From: Rummeliibacillus sp963792445
GTDB lineage: Bacteria > Bacillota > Bacilli > Bacillales_A > Planococcaceae
DNA length: 64,000 bases
Assembly: GCA_963792445.1 (NCBI GenBank)
Contig: CAWBWO010000009.1
Location: 62,001 to 126,000, forward strand
Direction of reading: 5' to 3'
Shown here: positions 16,921-26,280 of the stretch, piece by piece
Numbering within the stretch: position 1 is the stretch's first letter
How the letters are laid out: the number at the start of each line of letters is the position of its first letter
Position numbers and translations under genes: made by a program
Notes under the pieces: model-generated
Databases searched by the model: none
What the model was told of the DNA's origin: nothing
What the model saw: only the letters and a program-made list of their open reading frames with translations

Positions 16921-17253
16921 ATGAGTTTAATAGCTAAAACGCCAAAACCACCATATTATGCGGTTATTTTTACTTCTGTTCGTACAGAAGGCGACAATGG
17001 TTATGCGAATATGGCTAAAGAGATGGAAGTGCTCGCTGCGAAACAAGGAGGATTCTTAGGTATTGAAAGTGTGAGAGATGAAGGATTAGGAATTACTGTT
17101 TCGTATTGGGATTCACTTGAAGCAATTGAGAATTGGAAAAACAATGCATCTCACAAAATTGCTCAGAAAAGGGGAAAGAGGGAATGGTATCAGAATTATC
17201 ATGTGAGAATTACTAAAGTGGAACGAGATTACTTTGTAGATATGAGTGTTTAG
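16921..17253 (+). CDS. Antibiotic biosynthesis monooxygenase (ABM)-domain protein
   Basis: Small dimeric ferredoxin-like alpha/beta protein of 110 residues. YYAVIFTSVRTE, the LAAKQGGFLGIESVRDE segment and VSYWDSLEAIENWKNN are the ABM pattern, as in YqjZ-type proteins. ATG 16921 is preferred over an upstream in-frame start because AAGGAG lies before it. Its role is usually minor oxidative or quinone chemistry, and no substrate is evident. The next gene, an MFS pump, starts 95 bases downstream. Confidence 0.85.
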   Translation: MSLIAKTPKPPYYAVIFTSVRTEGDNGYANMAKEMEVLAAKQGGFLGIESVRDEGLGITVSYWDSLEAIENWKNNASHKIAQKRGKREWYQNYHVRITKVERDYFVDMSV

Positions 17254-17348
17254 ATTAAATCTTATTTCTGGAAAAATCAGAATGTTCTAGACAACTTACA
17301 TTTAACTTTATAAACTATGAATATATAAAGTAAATGAAAGGGGATCAA

Positions 17349-18575
17349 ATGAATTCCACACTCTCGATAGAAAAAAAGAGTCCATTTTGGGTCGTTATTA
17401 TATTAGGATTATTAACTGCATTCGGACCACTTTGTATGGATTTATATTTACCAGCTCTGCCATTAGTTTCGAATGACTTACATACGTCAACATCTGTCAC
17501 ACAATTTAGTATGACGGCTTGTTTTATCGGTCTTGCAACGGGTCAATTATTTTTCGGACCCTTGAGTGATCTAATGGGAAGAAAAAAGCCTTTAATTGCT
17601 GCACTTATTTTGTTTTCAGTGGCTTCATTACTTTGCGGTTTAACTAGTTCCATCGTCATTCACCTAATCTTACGTTTCATGCAAGGATTCACAGGTGCTG
17701 CTGGAATTGTGATTGCAAAAGCAGCTGCACGTGATCTTTACAATGGAAAAGAGTTAACAAAATTTATGTCAATTCTTGGCCTTGTGAATGGACTTGCGCC
17801 AATATTAGCTCCATTAATGGGCGGCGTTTTATTGGCGATTTTGGATTGGCATTACATATTCTTTATCCTTTCAATTGGAAGTGCACTATTACTGATTGGT
17901 GTAGTTTTACAACTGCCAGAAACTTTACAACCACCTAATCGTTCCAATGGGGATATCTTAACCCCTTTTAATGCATTTCCTATCATTATTAAAGATAAAG
18001 AATTTATGGGGTATGCATTCACACAATCATTAATCTTAACGAGTATGTTCGGATATATCGCAGCTTCTCCATTTGTCTTACAAAAGTTATATGGTTTATC
18101 ACCACAATGGTTTGCGGCTTCCTTTGCACTAAACGGTTTTGGCATCGTACTAATGGCACAACTAACAGGTCGTATCGTTAGAAGAGTGGATGAACGAACG
18201 ATTTTAAAATACGGTGTAAGGCAAGCAATGATTGGAAGTTTCCTGTTGCTGATGGTCGCTATTTTTCACTGGCCACTTATTATGATTTTGATAGGATTCT
18301 TTATCGCTGTCTCAAGTGTGGGATTTGTCTCTCCAACAGGATTTTCACTTGGAATGCAAAACCAAGGACAACATGCAGGAAGTGCGTCAGCCATGCTCGG
18401 ATTATTGCCATTTGCGGGTGGATCAATCGTTTCACCTTTAGTTGGAATCGCAGGGGAACTTACTGCACTCCCAATGGCCATTGTAATGTTCGGAAGTACG
18501 CTAGTTGCAATCATCATTAACAGCACGATGAATAGGAAAGAATCAATCAAAAGGAAGAAATCTGCAGCCGCTTAG
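17349..18575 (+). CDS. MFS multidrug efflux transporter, Bcr/CflA subfamily
   Basis: Twelve-helix proton-drug antiporter of about 408 residues. Family signatures are the helix-1 motif GPLCMDLYLPALP, motif A GPLSDLMGRKKPL and motif C region LAPILAPLMGGVLL. ATG 17349 is used because AAAGGGG (17336-17342) sits ahead of it. A poor start at 17334 would bury that site. Substrates of the group include bicyclomycin, chloramphenicol and sulfonamides, but none can be assigned here. It is probably transcribed alone. Confidence 0.9.
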   Translation: MNSTLSIEKKSPFWVVIILGLLTAFGPLCMDLYLPALPLVSNDLHTSTSVTQFSMTACFIGLATGQLFFGPLSDLMGRKKPLIAALILFSVASLLCGLTSSIVIHLILRFMQGFTGAAGIVIAKAAARDLYNGKELTKFMSILGLVNGLAPILAPLMGGVLLAILDWHYIFFILSIGSALLLIGVVLQLPETLQPPNRSNGDILTPFNAFPIIIKDKEFMGYAFTQSLILTSMFGYIAASPFVLQKLYGLSPQWFAASFALNGFGIVLMAQLTGRIVRRVDERTILKYGVRQAMIGSFLLLMVAIFHWPLIMILIGFFIAVSSVGFVSPTGFSLGMQNQGQHAGSASAMLGLLPFAGGSIVSPLVGIAGELTALPMAIVMFGSTLVAIIINSTMNRKESIKRKKSAAA

Positions 18576-18644
18576 CAATTTTCTTCTTTACTTGAAGCTG
18601 ATAGTGTGAAATATAAAAACTTTACTTAAATGAAAGGAAATATA

Positions 18645-18796
18645 AATGAAAAAAACAGTGGGGATCGATTATCAGATATTCGAGCTGCAAAAGATAACCT
18701 TTAACTGCTATTGGTGTGAATTTTGATTTTGCACATGCTGAGGAATTAAAAGAAGCAGACAAGTAATTGACGATTTAATCGAATTATTAGCATGAA
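18645..18796 (+). pseudogene. HAD-superfamily hydrolase, C-terminal fragment
   Basis: Broken remnant of a phosphoglycolate-phosphatase-like HAD protein. Across two frames it reads GDRLSDIRAAKDN, TAIGVNFDFAHAEELKEAD and VIDDLIELLA, the last two motifs and terminal helix of the family. The N-terminal nucleophile domain (DxDxT) is absent, and at least two shifts are needed. This is real decay rather than one sequencing error, since most of the gene is gone. Confidence 0.6.
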
Positions 18797-18818
18797 AAAC
18801 ACAGAATAGAAAGGTTTG

Positions 18819-18859
18819 AATCCTTTTTTGCTAGTTTTTATAGCGAAAAGGATTTTTTT
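18819..18859 (+). terminator. Rho-independent terminator
   Basis: AATCCTTTTTTGCTA pairs with TAGCGAAAAGGATT and is followed by seven Ts. Confidence 0.8.
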
Positions 18860-18937
18860 ATTTGCAAAAACTGATTTTTCAAACCTCCACAAAATAATCA
18901 AACTACAATATAAAGGAGTTTATTTATATAATTATAA

Positions 18938-18957
18938 ACCTCGTTAGTCTATATAGA
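18938..18957. repeat. Short dispersed motif, copy 1
   Basis: ACCTCGTTAGTCTATATAGA, 19 of 20 identical to 61907-61926. It sits in the otherwise gene-free stretch 18860-19205, which also holds a TCCAATGG/CCATTGGA hairpin at 19007-19043. Neither has a clear function. Confidence 0.5.
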
Positions 18958-19205
18958 AAAAAGAATGAGGCCAATAAGGATATAAAAATAACATGAATAG
19001 ATTTAATCCAATGGAATGGTAAGTTGAATACGAAACCATTGGAATCATAATTAATGTTCTTTGGTAAAAAATGATGGGAAACATACAGCTTTAAATCGCA
19101 TTTTATGAATTCACTTTTTCAATGTGCTATTATTAGTATGAAGAAATAATGCTTATACCTGTTATTGCCATTTAGGCATTTACCATAAGAAAGGTCGTAA
19201 TAGTA

Positions 19206-19586
19206 ATGGATTCAACTAATACATGTGTAGAATTGGTAATGCAACAAAGTCCAAATGTTCTATCAAGTATGAAAGATTTGAAAAACAGTGCGAAGAAAAA
19301 AGGAAAAGAACGTCATGATTTGTATGATAGATTTTGTGCAAACATACACTCATTTTACGTTTACACATTAATTGATCCTGAAATTGAAGAATTAAAAGAA
19401 GTCATTGAGTTCCAAGAATGCTTAGATCAATTCAGAGAATATTTTGAAGATGTCACGAAAGATTATGAGTGTATTGTAGATACCAAGAGCGCACAAGTTG
19501 CTTATGAGAAGGTTTTTCCAGCATATAATTCGATGGTTACAAAACTTGGTTTTCCAGACCACGAAGTAAATGCTAAGAAATTTTAA
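19206..19586 (+). CDS. Hypothetical protein
   Basis: I do not recognise this 126-residue protein. It is soluble, mostly helical and acidic, with Lys-rich residues 22-37 (MKDLKNSAKKKGKERHDLYD) and acidic stretches around DPEIEELKEVIEFQECLDQF. No signal peptide or membrane segment is visible. The ribosome binding site is AAAGGTCG before ATG 19206. A strong hairpin terminator follows directly, so it is a one-gene unit. The coding look of the frame and terminator argue that it is real. Confidence 0.7.
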   Translation: MDSTNTCVELVMQQSPNVLSSMKDLKNSAKKKGKERHDLYDRFCANIHSFYVYTLIDPEIEELKEVIEFQECLDQFREYFEDVTKDYECIVDTKSAQVAYEKVFPAYNSMVTKLGFPDHEVNAKKF

Positions 19587-19593
19587 AAACTTT

Positions 19594-19632
19594 AAAATCC
19601 ACATGCTGACGAATCGGTATGTGGATTTTTTT
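19594..19632 (+). terminator. Rho-independent terminator
   Basis: AAAATCCACAT and ATGTGGATTTT form a perfect stem ending in a T run. Confidence 0.85.
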
Positions 19633-19671
19633 AAGAGAAAGCTGTGATCAAAAGGAGCTGTGTTTAAGAAA

Positions 19672-20178
19672 ATGAATACGAATCTTCAAAATCTATTACC
19701 TCCAGTAATTGACGAATCTACGCACGTTCTAATACTCGGTTCAATGCCAAGCAAACTTTCACTCGAAAAACAACAATATTACGGGAATCCACGGAATCAC
19801 TTTTGGAAAATAATCGGAGAAATTTTGCAAGTAGAAATTCCTGTAGAGTATAAGGATCGATTAAACTTTCTAAAAATACACCATATTGGGCTTTGGGATA
19901 CCATTCAATCATGTGAACGAGAAGGCAGTCTCGATGCCAACATTCGTAACATTATACCAAATGATTTTCGAAAGCTTCTGAAAACCTATCCTACGATCCG
20001 ATTAATATTATTCAATGGTGGTAAATCATTTGACGTATTTAAAAAACATATGGGGTTCGATTTGTTACAAAACATCCATTATGCGAAAATGCCATCCACC
20101 AGCCCAATCCCAGGAAAAAACATAAAATCGTTTGAAGAAAAAGTAGAAGAATGGCGTTTGATGGAACGCTATTTATAA
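19672..20178 (+). CDS. DNA-deoxyinosine (hypoxanthine) glycosylase, UDG superfamily
   Basis: Base-excision repair enzyme of the uracil-DNA-glycosylase fold. The opening VLILGSMPSKLSLEKQQYYG followed by NPRNHFWKI is the hallmark of the deoxyinosine glycosylase family, and IGLWDTIQSC and FNGGKSFDVF are later motifs. The protein is about 168 residues. The start is ambiguous: AAAGGAG ends 2 bases before GTG 19660 and 14 bases before ATG 19672, neither ideal. It is a single gene with no repair neighbours. Confidence 0.85.
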   Translation: MNTNLQNLLPPVIDESTHVLILGSMPSKLSLEKQQYYGNPRNHFWKIIGEILQVEIPVEYKDRLNFLKIHHIGLWDTIQSCEREGSLDANIRNIIPNDFRKLLKTYPTIRLILFNGGKSFDVFKKHMGFDLLQNIHYAKMPSTSPIPGKNIKSFEEKVEEWRLMERYL

Positions 20179-20426
20179 TCATGAATGCAAAAAAAAGCAA
20201 AGTACCACATAAAATGAAGATTTAGATATGTAGTCTTTTTCTTTATTTAGGATATTTCTTTTGCTTTATTTGTTAATTTTTTAGGAATTGCTTAAAAGGA
20301 TTTTTTATGACATAATTTGAATCACTATAAACTAAGTCAATTTCATACTAAACTAAAAATCTGACTTGCTAATATTTGATACTTTGTTAGGTTAAATTGT
20401 TCGTATTTTTTATTAGAAAACTGATT

Positions 20427-20494
20427 TATGAAATTGATTCAATATATCCGAATTTTTCGTCTTTAAAAACACATATGAAATTGATCCAACATAT
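20427..20494 (+). promoter_or_regulatory. Direct repeats upstream of the AraC-GH39 gene
   Basis: TATGAAATTGATTCAATATAT (first 20 considered) at 20427 and TATGAAATTGATCCAACATAT at 20474 are near-identical, 47 bases apart. The inverted half TCAATTTCATA also occurs at 20337-20347. Repeated half-sites ahead of an AraC-type gene suggest self-regulation. The intergenic stretch 20179-20507 shows nothing else. Confidence 0.45.
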
Positions 20495-20525
20495 AAATAC
20501 TTGAAACATGAAGGAAGAACTTTTT

Positions 20526-22862
20526 GTGGAACAAATGACAAATTTTCAAATTTCTTTAAAGAAAATTCAATATTTATCTCCAAGGCTAAATCAAGGCTTG
20601 CTACTGATTTATGTTCTAGACGGAGAACTTACGGTAGAAGTAGAAAGCCGTTTTTTTGAATTAAAAGAACAGGATTTACTATTAGTGAATCGAAATCAAT
20701 TTTTGCAAATTAAAGGAAATGCATCAAACTGTGTCATACTTTTAACTATTTCTGATGCCTTTATCGAAGATTATTATTCAGAATATCGAATGAGCAGATT
20801 CGAATGCTATTCTCAAGAAATCGAAGCAGGAAGAAAAATAATCCTAGATAAAATTAGAAAATACCTGATCAGTCTCATCATTTCTAATTATAGAAAAGAT
20901 GAAAGCTATCAAATTGAAATGCAAGGTACTATTTGTGAAATATTACTAATTTTGATTCGTAGATTTAAGCAAAAAGGAAGCCCCATTGAACAAATGGATA
21001 CAAATGATTTAAGACTAACCAAAATCATTGAGTATATCGATCGGAATTATCAGCAAGCAATCAGTCTCGAAGATATGGCAAAGCGGTCTTTCCTATCATC
21101 AGGGTATTTATCTCGGTATTTTAAACAAAAGATGGGCATGGGATTTAGCCGTTACCTTATGAACATTAGATTAACTCACAGTATGAAAGATCTAATGTAT
21201 ACAAATGATACAATCTCTCAAATTTCGTTAAAAAATGGATTTCCGAATACAAAGTCATTTAATCGACTTTTTAAAGAAGTATACGGAGTTACGCCTCATG
21301 CCTATCGCGATGAACATCCTGTTAAGCAAATTAGTACAATTCAAAATTATGAAATAGAAGATGTTGAATCGATTATCCGCTCACCCAAAATTTTAAATTT
21401 GTTGGGAAGTGCCATGGCAAATCTCGATCAAACCAATAGAGATTCAGAATCACGTTTTGAAGAGTTAATACTTGATACTTCGAAGTCAATCGGTTCAGAA
21501 ATACCCCGTTCGAAGCATGTATTAATTGTTGGAGAGTTAAAAGAATTATTAAAGGATGATGTAAGATCTCAAATATTGTTAGCAAAAGAAGAAATTTGTC
21601 TTAACTTTATTGGGATTAGTCATTTATTAAGCGGAGAGACAATTGCACCAAACATTGAAACAGATGAAAGAATTGCAACGAGCTCACCGTATTATAAAGC
21701 AGATATTGCATTAAACTTTACGAAAAAAAACGATCTTTCCCTTTTTATAAAAATTGATTATCAAGAGATTTCTTCCAATGAGGAAGATTATTTTATAAAG
21801 CTCAATGACTTTATAAAGCATTCCATACAGCTATATGGCTCTGCTTATTTAAGTACATGGCATATTCTCTTTTATGAATCTTATTACACAGCAGTTGAAG
21901 CGAAAGAATTAAAACGCGTGTATTTAAAAATGTATCATTTATTAAAAAGTCTTGTTCCAGAAATTCATGTAGGTGCATTTTTCCCATTCTCATATAAGGA
22001 AGGGGAAACAAATAATCCACATACATGGATCCTAACTGAAGCGGATCATATAGATTTTATAGGCTATCAATTAAATCAAAATGAGATCATAGATTTTCAA
22101 GAGTTGAGTAATGAGCGGTTTTTCTTAGCAAAAGATTTTTTAAAAGAACAAACAACTAAATTTAAATCCTATCTAAAAAAACAGAATATCGAGAAACCTC
22201 TTCATCTAATCACCTGGAATACATTATCAGGAAACACACGCTTTACGAACGGTACTTTTTTCCGTGCTGCTTTAGTGTTAAAAAGTGTTTTAGATATTTC
22301 AAATGATGTTCAATCTATCGGTTTTTGGATTAACTCTGCAATCCATGAAGGCGTTAGCAAAAGTCAGGAAATTCGAATTGAAGGGTTAGAATTATTTCAT
22401 TATTTTAACGGTAAGCGACCTGCATACTTTGCCATGATGTTTGCTAACAAACTATTTGGACGAATAATTGCTCAAGATACAGATTATATATTAACCGAAA
22501 ATGAAAGTGGATATCAGTTGATTTTAATGAATTGTATCACGATGAATCCATATTTTTCTATCGAAGAAGCATTCCTTCAAAAGCTGAATAAAGATATGTT
22601 AGTGAAAATTAAAGGACTTGCAAAAGGTGAATATCAAATCCGAAAACATACATTTGATAGAGAACACGGAGCTTTATATACAAAATGGGGTAATTTAAAC
22701 AGCAAGTATGGTTTAGATTCAGAAATTATTGATTATATCAATCGATCAAGCTATCCTGATTTGGAAATAGTGGATAAAACGATTGATGGAGAATGGTCTT
22801 TCTCCACTTATTTAACAGTTAATGCAATTCATTTTTTTGATATAAGAAAAGCAATTATCTAA
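20526..22862 (+). CDS. AraC-family regulator with C-terminal GH39-like domain
   Basis: Large regulator of about 778 residues. An N-terminal cupin sensor (residues 1-100; LLLIYVLDGELTVEVESRFF) is followed by an AraC HTH pair (about 165-260; ISLEDMAKRSFLSSGYLSRYFKQ and ISQISLKNGFPNTKSFNRLF). About 500 residues of beta-xylosidase-like GH39 barrel then follow (LHLITWNTLSGNTRF, IGFWINSAIHEG, ending in a beta-sandwich). The position of the catalytic NEP motif reads WHILFYESYY, so the domain is probably a non-catalytic sugar sensor. GTG 20526 is chosen for AAGGAAG at 20511-20517. Neighbouring targets may be the NorB-like pump and the M20 hydrolase. Confidence 0.85.
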   Translation: MEQMTNFQISLKKIQYLSPRLNQGLLLIYVLDGELTVEVESRFFELKEQDLLLVNRNQFLQIKGNASNCVILLTISDAFIEDYYSEYRMSRFECYSQEIEAGRKIILDKIRKYLISLIISNYRKDESYQIEMQGTICEILLILIRRFKQKGSPIEQMDTNDLRLTKIIEYIDRNYQQAISLEDMAKRSFLSSGYLSRYFKQKMGMGFSRYLMNIRLTHSMKDLMYTNDTISQISLKNGFPNTKSFNRLFKEVYGVTPHAYRDEHPVKQISTIQNYEIEDVESIIRSPKILNLLGSAMANLDQTNRDSESRFEELILDTSKSIGSEIPRSKHVLIVGELKELLKDDVRSQILLAKEEICLNFIGISHLLSGETIAPNIETDERIATSSPYYKADIALNFTKKNDLSLFIKIDYQEISSNEEDYFIKLNDFIKHSIQLYGSAYLSTWHILFYESYYTAVEAKELKRVYLKMYHLLKSLVPEIHVGAFFPFSYKEGETNNPHTWILTEADHIDFIGYQLNQNEIIDFQELSNERFFLAKDFLKEQTTKFKSYLKKQNIEKPLHLITWNTLSGNTRFTNGTFFRAALVLKSVLDISNDVQSIGFWINSAIHEGVSKSQEIRIEGLELFHYFNGKRPAYFAMMFANKLFGRIIAQDTDYILTENESGYQLILMNCITMNPYFSIEEAFLQKLNKDMLVKIKGLAKGEYQIRKHTFDREHGALYTKWGNLNSKYGLDSEIIDYINRSSYPDLEIVDKTIDGEWSFSTYLTVNAIHFFDIRKAII

Positions 22863-22874
22863 AAAGTCATTGTT

Positions 22875-22899
22875 GCCATAAGGCTTCAATGGCTTTTTT
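22875..22899 (+). terminator. Rho-independent terminator
   Basis: GCCAT and ATGGC flank a nine-base loop, followed by six Ts. The 380 bases that follow, up to 23281, hold only AT-rich sequence and an AATGTT/AACATT dyad at 23216-23231. Confidence 0.7.
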
Positions 22900-23281
22900 G
22901 TGTTTTTAAATAATGATTTCATTTAAAAGTCATATTTCATGACCAAACATACATTATGAATTATTTTGACCAGATGGTAATTCTATTTATCTTATTGTTT
23001 TTTAAAATTTAATGTAATAGGTAAAATTTTAACCCCCTTATTTTGATATCAATCTTAAAAAGTTAAATATATTACTCATTTTTAGAAGAATTTGCTTCAA
23101 TAATGACTCAGTTTTTAAGAATATCTTATATATAATAAACGTGTAAGGAAATACAGAATCTAATTTAAAGAATCAGTATGATGTTATGTGAATAAGTAAA
23201 TACTATTCACGAAGAATGTTTATGAACATTTTATTAGTATAAAGTTCAGCTGATTTTTTAAAATTATTTAAGGAGGATTAA

Positions 23282-24669
23282 ATGGAATACAAAGGTACAA
23301 ATAAAATGATTATTGGTATCGTATTTGGGGTTATAACATTCTGGTTATTTGCACAAGCAATCGTAAATATCGTACCTACTGTTCAAAAAGATTTAGGTGT
23401 CTCAATGGGCACATTAAACATTGCAATTAGTTTAACTGCATTGTTCTCAGGTATGTTTATCGTTGCTGCAGGTGGACTTGCTGATAAAATTGGCCGAAAA
23501 AAAATTGCCTATATTGGTTTTATACTTAAGCATTATCGGTTCACTTTGTCTTGTATTAACTACAGGAACAACATTGCTAATTATTGGCCGTGTCATTCAA
23601 GGGCTTTCGGCTGCTTGTATTATGCCATCAACAATTGCATTAATGAAAGCTTATTTTGAAGGAGCAGATCGTCAACGTGCTTTAAGTTTTTGGTCCATCG
23701 GTTCATGGGGTGGATCAGGGATTGCTTCTTTTGCTGGTGGTGCAATTGCAACATCAATAGGTTGGAGATGGATTTTCATTTTCTCAATCGTATTCGCCAT
23801 ACTTGGTATGTTTTTATTAAAAGATACACCAGAAAGTAAACAAGAATCATAAGGTAAGTTTAAATTTGATTACACTGGATTAGTCATTTTTATCATTACA
23901 ATGGTTGCTTTGAATGTATTTATTAACTTTCGGAGCAAACTTAGGTTGGACAAGCTTAAATTCAATTGCACTTTTAATTGTAACAATTATTAGGTTTAAT
24001 TATATTTCATTATGGTTGAAAAAAGAAAAGATATTGTTTTAATTGACTTTGCTGTATTTAAAAACATGCCATATACCGGTGCTACGATTTCTAATTTCTT
24101 ACTAAATGCAATTGCTGGTACATTAGTTGTAGCAAATACGTATGTACAAGTTGGACGAGGTTTTAATTCATTCCAATCAGGTATATTATCATTAGGTTAT
24201 TTAGTAGCCGTGCTTGCTATGATTCGTGTTGGTGAGAAAATCCTACAAAAAGTTGGTGCCAAAAAAGCCAATGATTTGGGGAACAATCATTACAACTGTC
24301 GGTGTTGCAATGATGGGATTGACTTTCTTACCAGGTCTTACTTATACAATCGTTGTATTTATAGGATTCGCATTGTTTGGTCTTGGACTTGGAATTTATG
24401 CAACTCCTTCAACAGATACTTCCGTTTCAAATGCTCCAGCAGATAAAGTTGGTGAAGCTGCAGGTGTATATAAAATGGCAAGTTCACTTGGAAGTGCACT
24501 TGGTGTTGCAATCTCAGCGGCAGTTTATGGAGCAATTGCTGCAAGTGGAAACCTTGAAACTGCAGCATCAATAGGGATTATTGTTAATGTAATTTTCGGT
24601 GTACTAGCTTTACTGTCTATTATCATGTTTGTCCCAAATAATGCTGGAAAAGCGAAAAGCTCTAAATAA
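23282..24669 (+). pseudogene. MFS efflux pump, NorB-like (14-helix DHA2), several frameshifts
   Basis: Read across frames, the gene encodes an about 460-residue drug antiporter strongly similar in pattern to Staphylococcus NorB. It has MIIGIVFGVITFWLFAQAIV at the N-terminus, then GGLADKIGRKK, IGRVIQGLSAACIMPSTIAL, WSIGSWGGSGIASF and late GLGLGIYATPSTDTSVSNAP. Frame breaks lie near 23528, 23850, 23925-24010 and 24265. One break (AACTTTCGGAGCAAAC, about 23930) is a single extra C. GGAGG precedes the ATG. Quinolone-type substrates are known for NorB, but the substrate here is not known. The M20 gene follows 87 bases on. Confidence 0.8.
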
Positions 24670-24756
24670 GCCAAAGCCCTTAACAATATCAGAATAATTA
24701 GCAATGTTAAAATTTAACGTAACATTTTAAATAAAGTAATTGAAGGGAAGATAATT

Positions 24757-25944
24757 ATGAAAGACAAATTAATGAAAATGTTAGAATCTAGAAAAGATGA
24801 AATCATTCAAATTCGTAGATATCTTCACGAACATCCTGAACTTTCATTTAAAGAAGAAAAAACAGCTCAATATATTATTGACTTTTACAAAGGAAAAGAC
24901 GTTGAAATTCAAACAAATGTAGGGAATGGATACGGAATTATCGTAACGATTAAAGGTGGAAAACCTGGTAAAAATATTGGCTTACGTGCAGATTTTGATG
25001 CTCTTCCAATTGTTGAAGAAACACCTGTTCCTTTTAAATCAAAAAATGAAGGCGTTATGCATGCTTGCGGTCATGATGGTCATACTGCTTATTTATTAGT
25101 TTTAGCTGATTGTCTTATTCAATTAAAAGATGAAATTCCAGGTACAATTAAAATTATTCACCAACATGCTGAAGAAGTTCCACCAGGTGGTGCAAAGAGC
25201 ATAGTGGAATCAGGTGTTCTTGATGATTTAGATAATATATTTGGTATTCATATATTGCCAATGGGACCAGCAGGGGTTGTTGGTTACCACTCTGGATTTT
25301 CATTTAACGGTAGAGCATACTTGAAATTAAAAATTCAAGGAACAGGTGGCCATGGTTCATCGCCACATCTAGCAAATGATGCAATTGTAGCTGGTGCTTA
25401 TTTTGTAACAGCAGTTCAAACAATTATTAGCCGTCGTTTAAGTCCATTTGATATTGGTGTTATTACAATTGGTTCTTTTGATGGTAAAGGTACTTTCAAT
25501 GTAATCAAAGATAGCGTAGAACTTGAAGGCGATATTCGTTATATGACCGTTGAAACAAAACAAAAAATTGAAAAAGAAATGAGACGCATTGTAAAAGGGA
25601 TTGAAGAAGAATTTGGCGTTACATGTGATTTAACATACGAAAATGATTATCCGCCACTTTATAACAACCCAGAATTAACAGAGAAAGTTTCTCAATTCTT
25701 AAAGAGTGCAAATGATCAAGATATTACAGCGGTAGAAGAATGGCCAGCAATGCCACCTTCTGAAGATTTTGCTTATTATGCTGAAAAATTCCCTTCATGC
25801 TTCTTCTATATTGGCTGTACACCTAAGGGCGTGGAAAAACCTTACTTCAATCATAATCCTAAATTTGACATCGATGAAGATGCCCTATTAGTTGCAGCAA
25901 AAGCAGTAGGATATGTTGTTTGTGGATATTATGAATTAGATTAG
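24757..25944 (+). CDS. M20 family amidohydrolase (aminoacylase/hippurate hydrolase-like)
   Basis: Zinc-dependent cytosolic peptidase of 395 residues, M20D type. RRYLHEHPELSFKEEKTAQYI opens the catalytic domain. Metal ligands are Cys104 and His106 in HACGHDGHT and the Glu pair in HQHAEEVPPGG (about 139-140), with FGIHILP and a late PSEDFAYYAEKFP. The dimerisation lid lies at about 185-295. The Cys ligand is typical of the N-acyl amino acid and IAA-conjugate hydrolases. Substrate is unknown. Being next to an MFS pump suggests uptake or export of an N-acylated compound, an inference. Confidence 0.9.
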   Translation: MKDKLMKMLESRKDEIIQIRRYLHEHPELSFKEEKTAQYIIDFYKGKDVEIQTNVGNGYGIIVTIKGGKPGKNIGLRADFDALPIVEETPVPFKSKNEGVMHACGHDGHTAYLLVLADCLIQLKDEIPGTIKIIHQHAEEVPPGGAKSIVESGVLDDLDNIFGIHILPMGPAGVVGYHSGFSFNGRAYLKLKIQGTGGHGSSPHLANDAIVAGAYFVTAVQTIISRRLSPFDIGVITIGSFDGKGTFNVIKDSVELEGDIRYMTVETKQKIEKEMRRIVKGIEEEFGVTCDLTYENDYPPLYNNPELTEKVSQFLKSANDQDITAVEEWPAMPPSEDFAYYAEKFPSCFFYIGCTPKGVEKPYFNHNPKFDIDEDALLVAAKAVGYVVCGYYELD

Positions 25945-26145
25945 TAACTCGAAAATAACTTGTTTTTAATAGATTGAGCTTAATCAATTTAATACATGAA
26001 TTGGTACTTTTGTGATAACAATGTAAAAAACAATAACTGTAAATATTCCCTTCACAATTATGGGTAGCAAATTTTCCCGTGGTCATAAGGAATTAAATGC
26101 ATAAAAGTACATTTATTTGTGATAGAATGTATTGGGTCAAATAGT

Positions 26146-26246
26146 CATAGATATAACCTTTAAATCGATTAGTTTATCGTGTTCTGAGGTTTATCTATGG
26201 CTCTTCATGTTTCAAGACTAGTTACATTGGATTAATATAACTAGCC
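26146..26246 (+). promoter_or_regulatory. Structured 5' leader of the TRIC gene
   Basis: Two consecutive stem-loops lie just ahead of the coding region. One is CATAGATATAACCT (26146-26159) with AGGTTTATCTATG (26187-26199), enclosing a small TCGAT/TATCG pairing. The other is CTAGTTA (26218-26224) with TATAACTAG (26236-26244). No T run follows, so they are not plain terminators. They could be a riboswitch or other cis-regulatory RNA, but I cannot match them to a known class. Confidence 0.4.
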
Positions 26247-26280
26247 ATAATGATATTTTTTTGCACGGAGGAATCACATT

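Noticed and set aside
26146..26199. Purine riboswitch ahead of the TRIC gene
   Set aside because: The hairpin outline is reminiscent, but the conserved loop and junction bases of the purine aptamer are missing.
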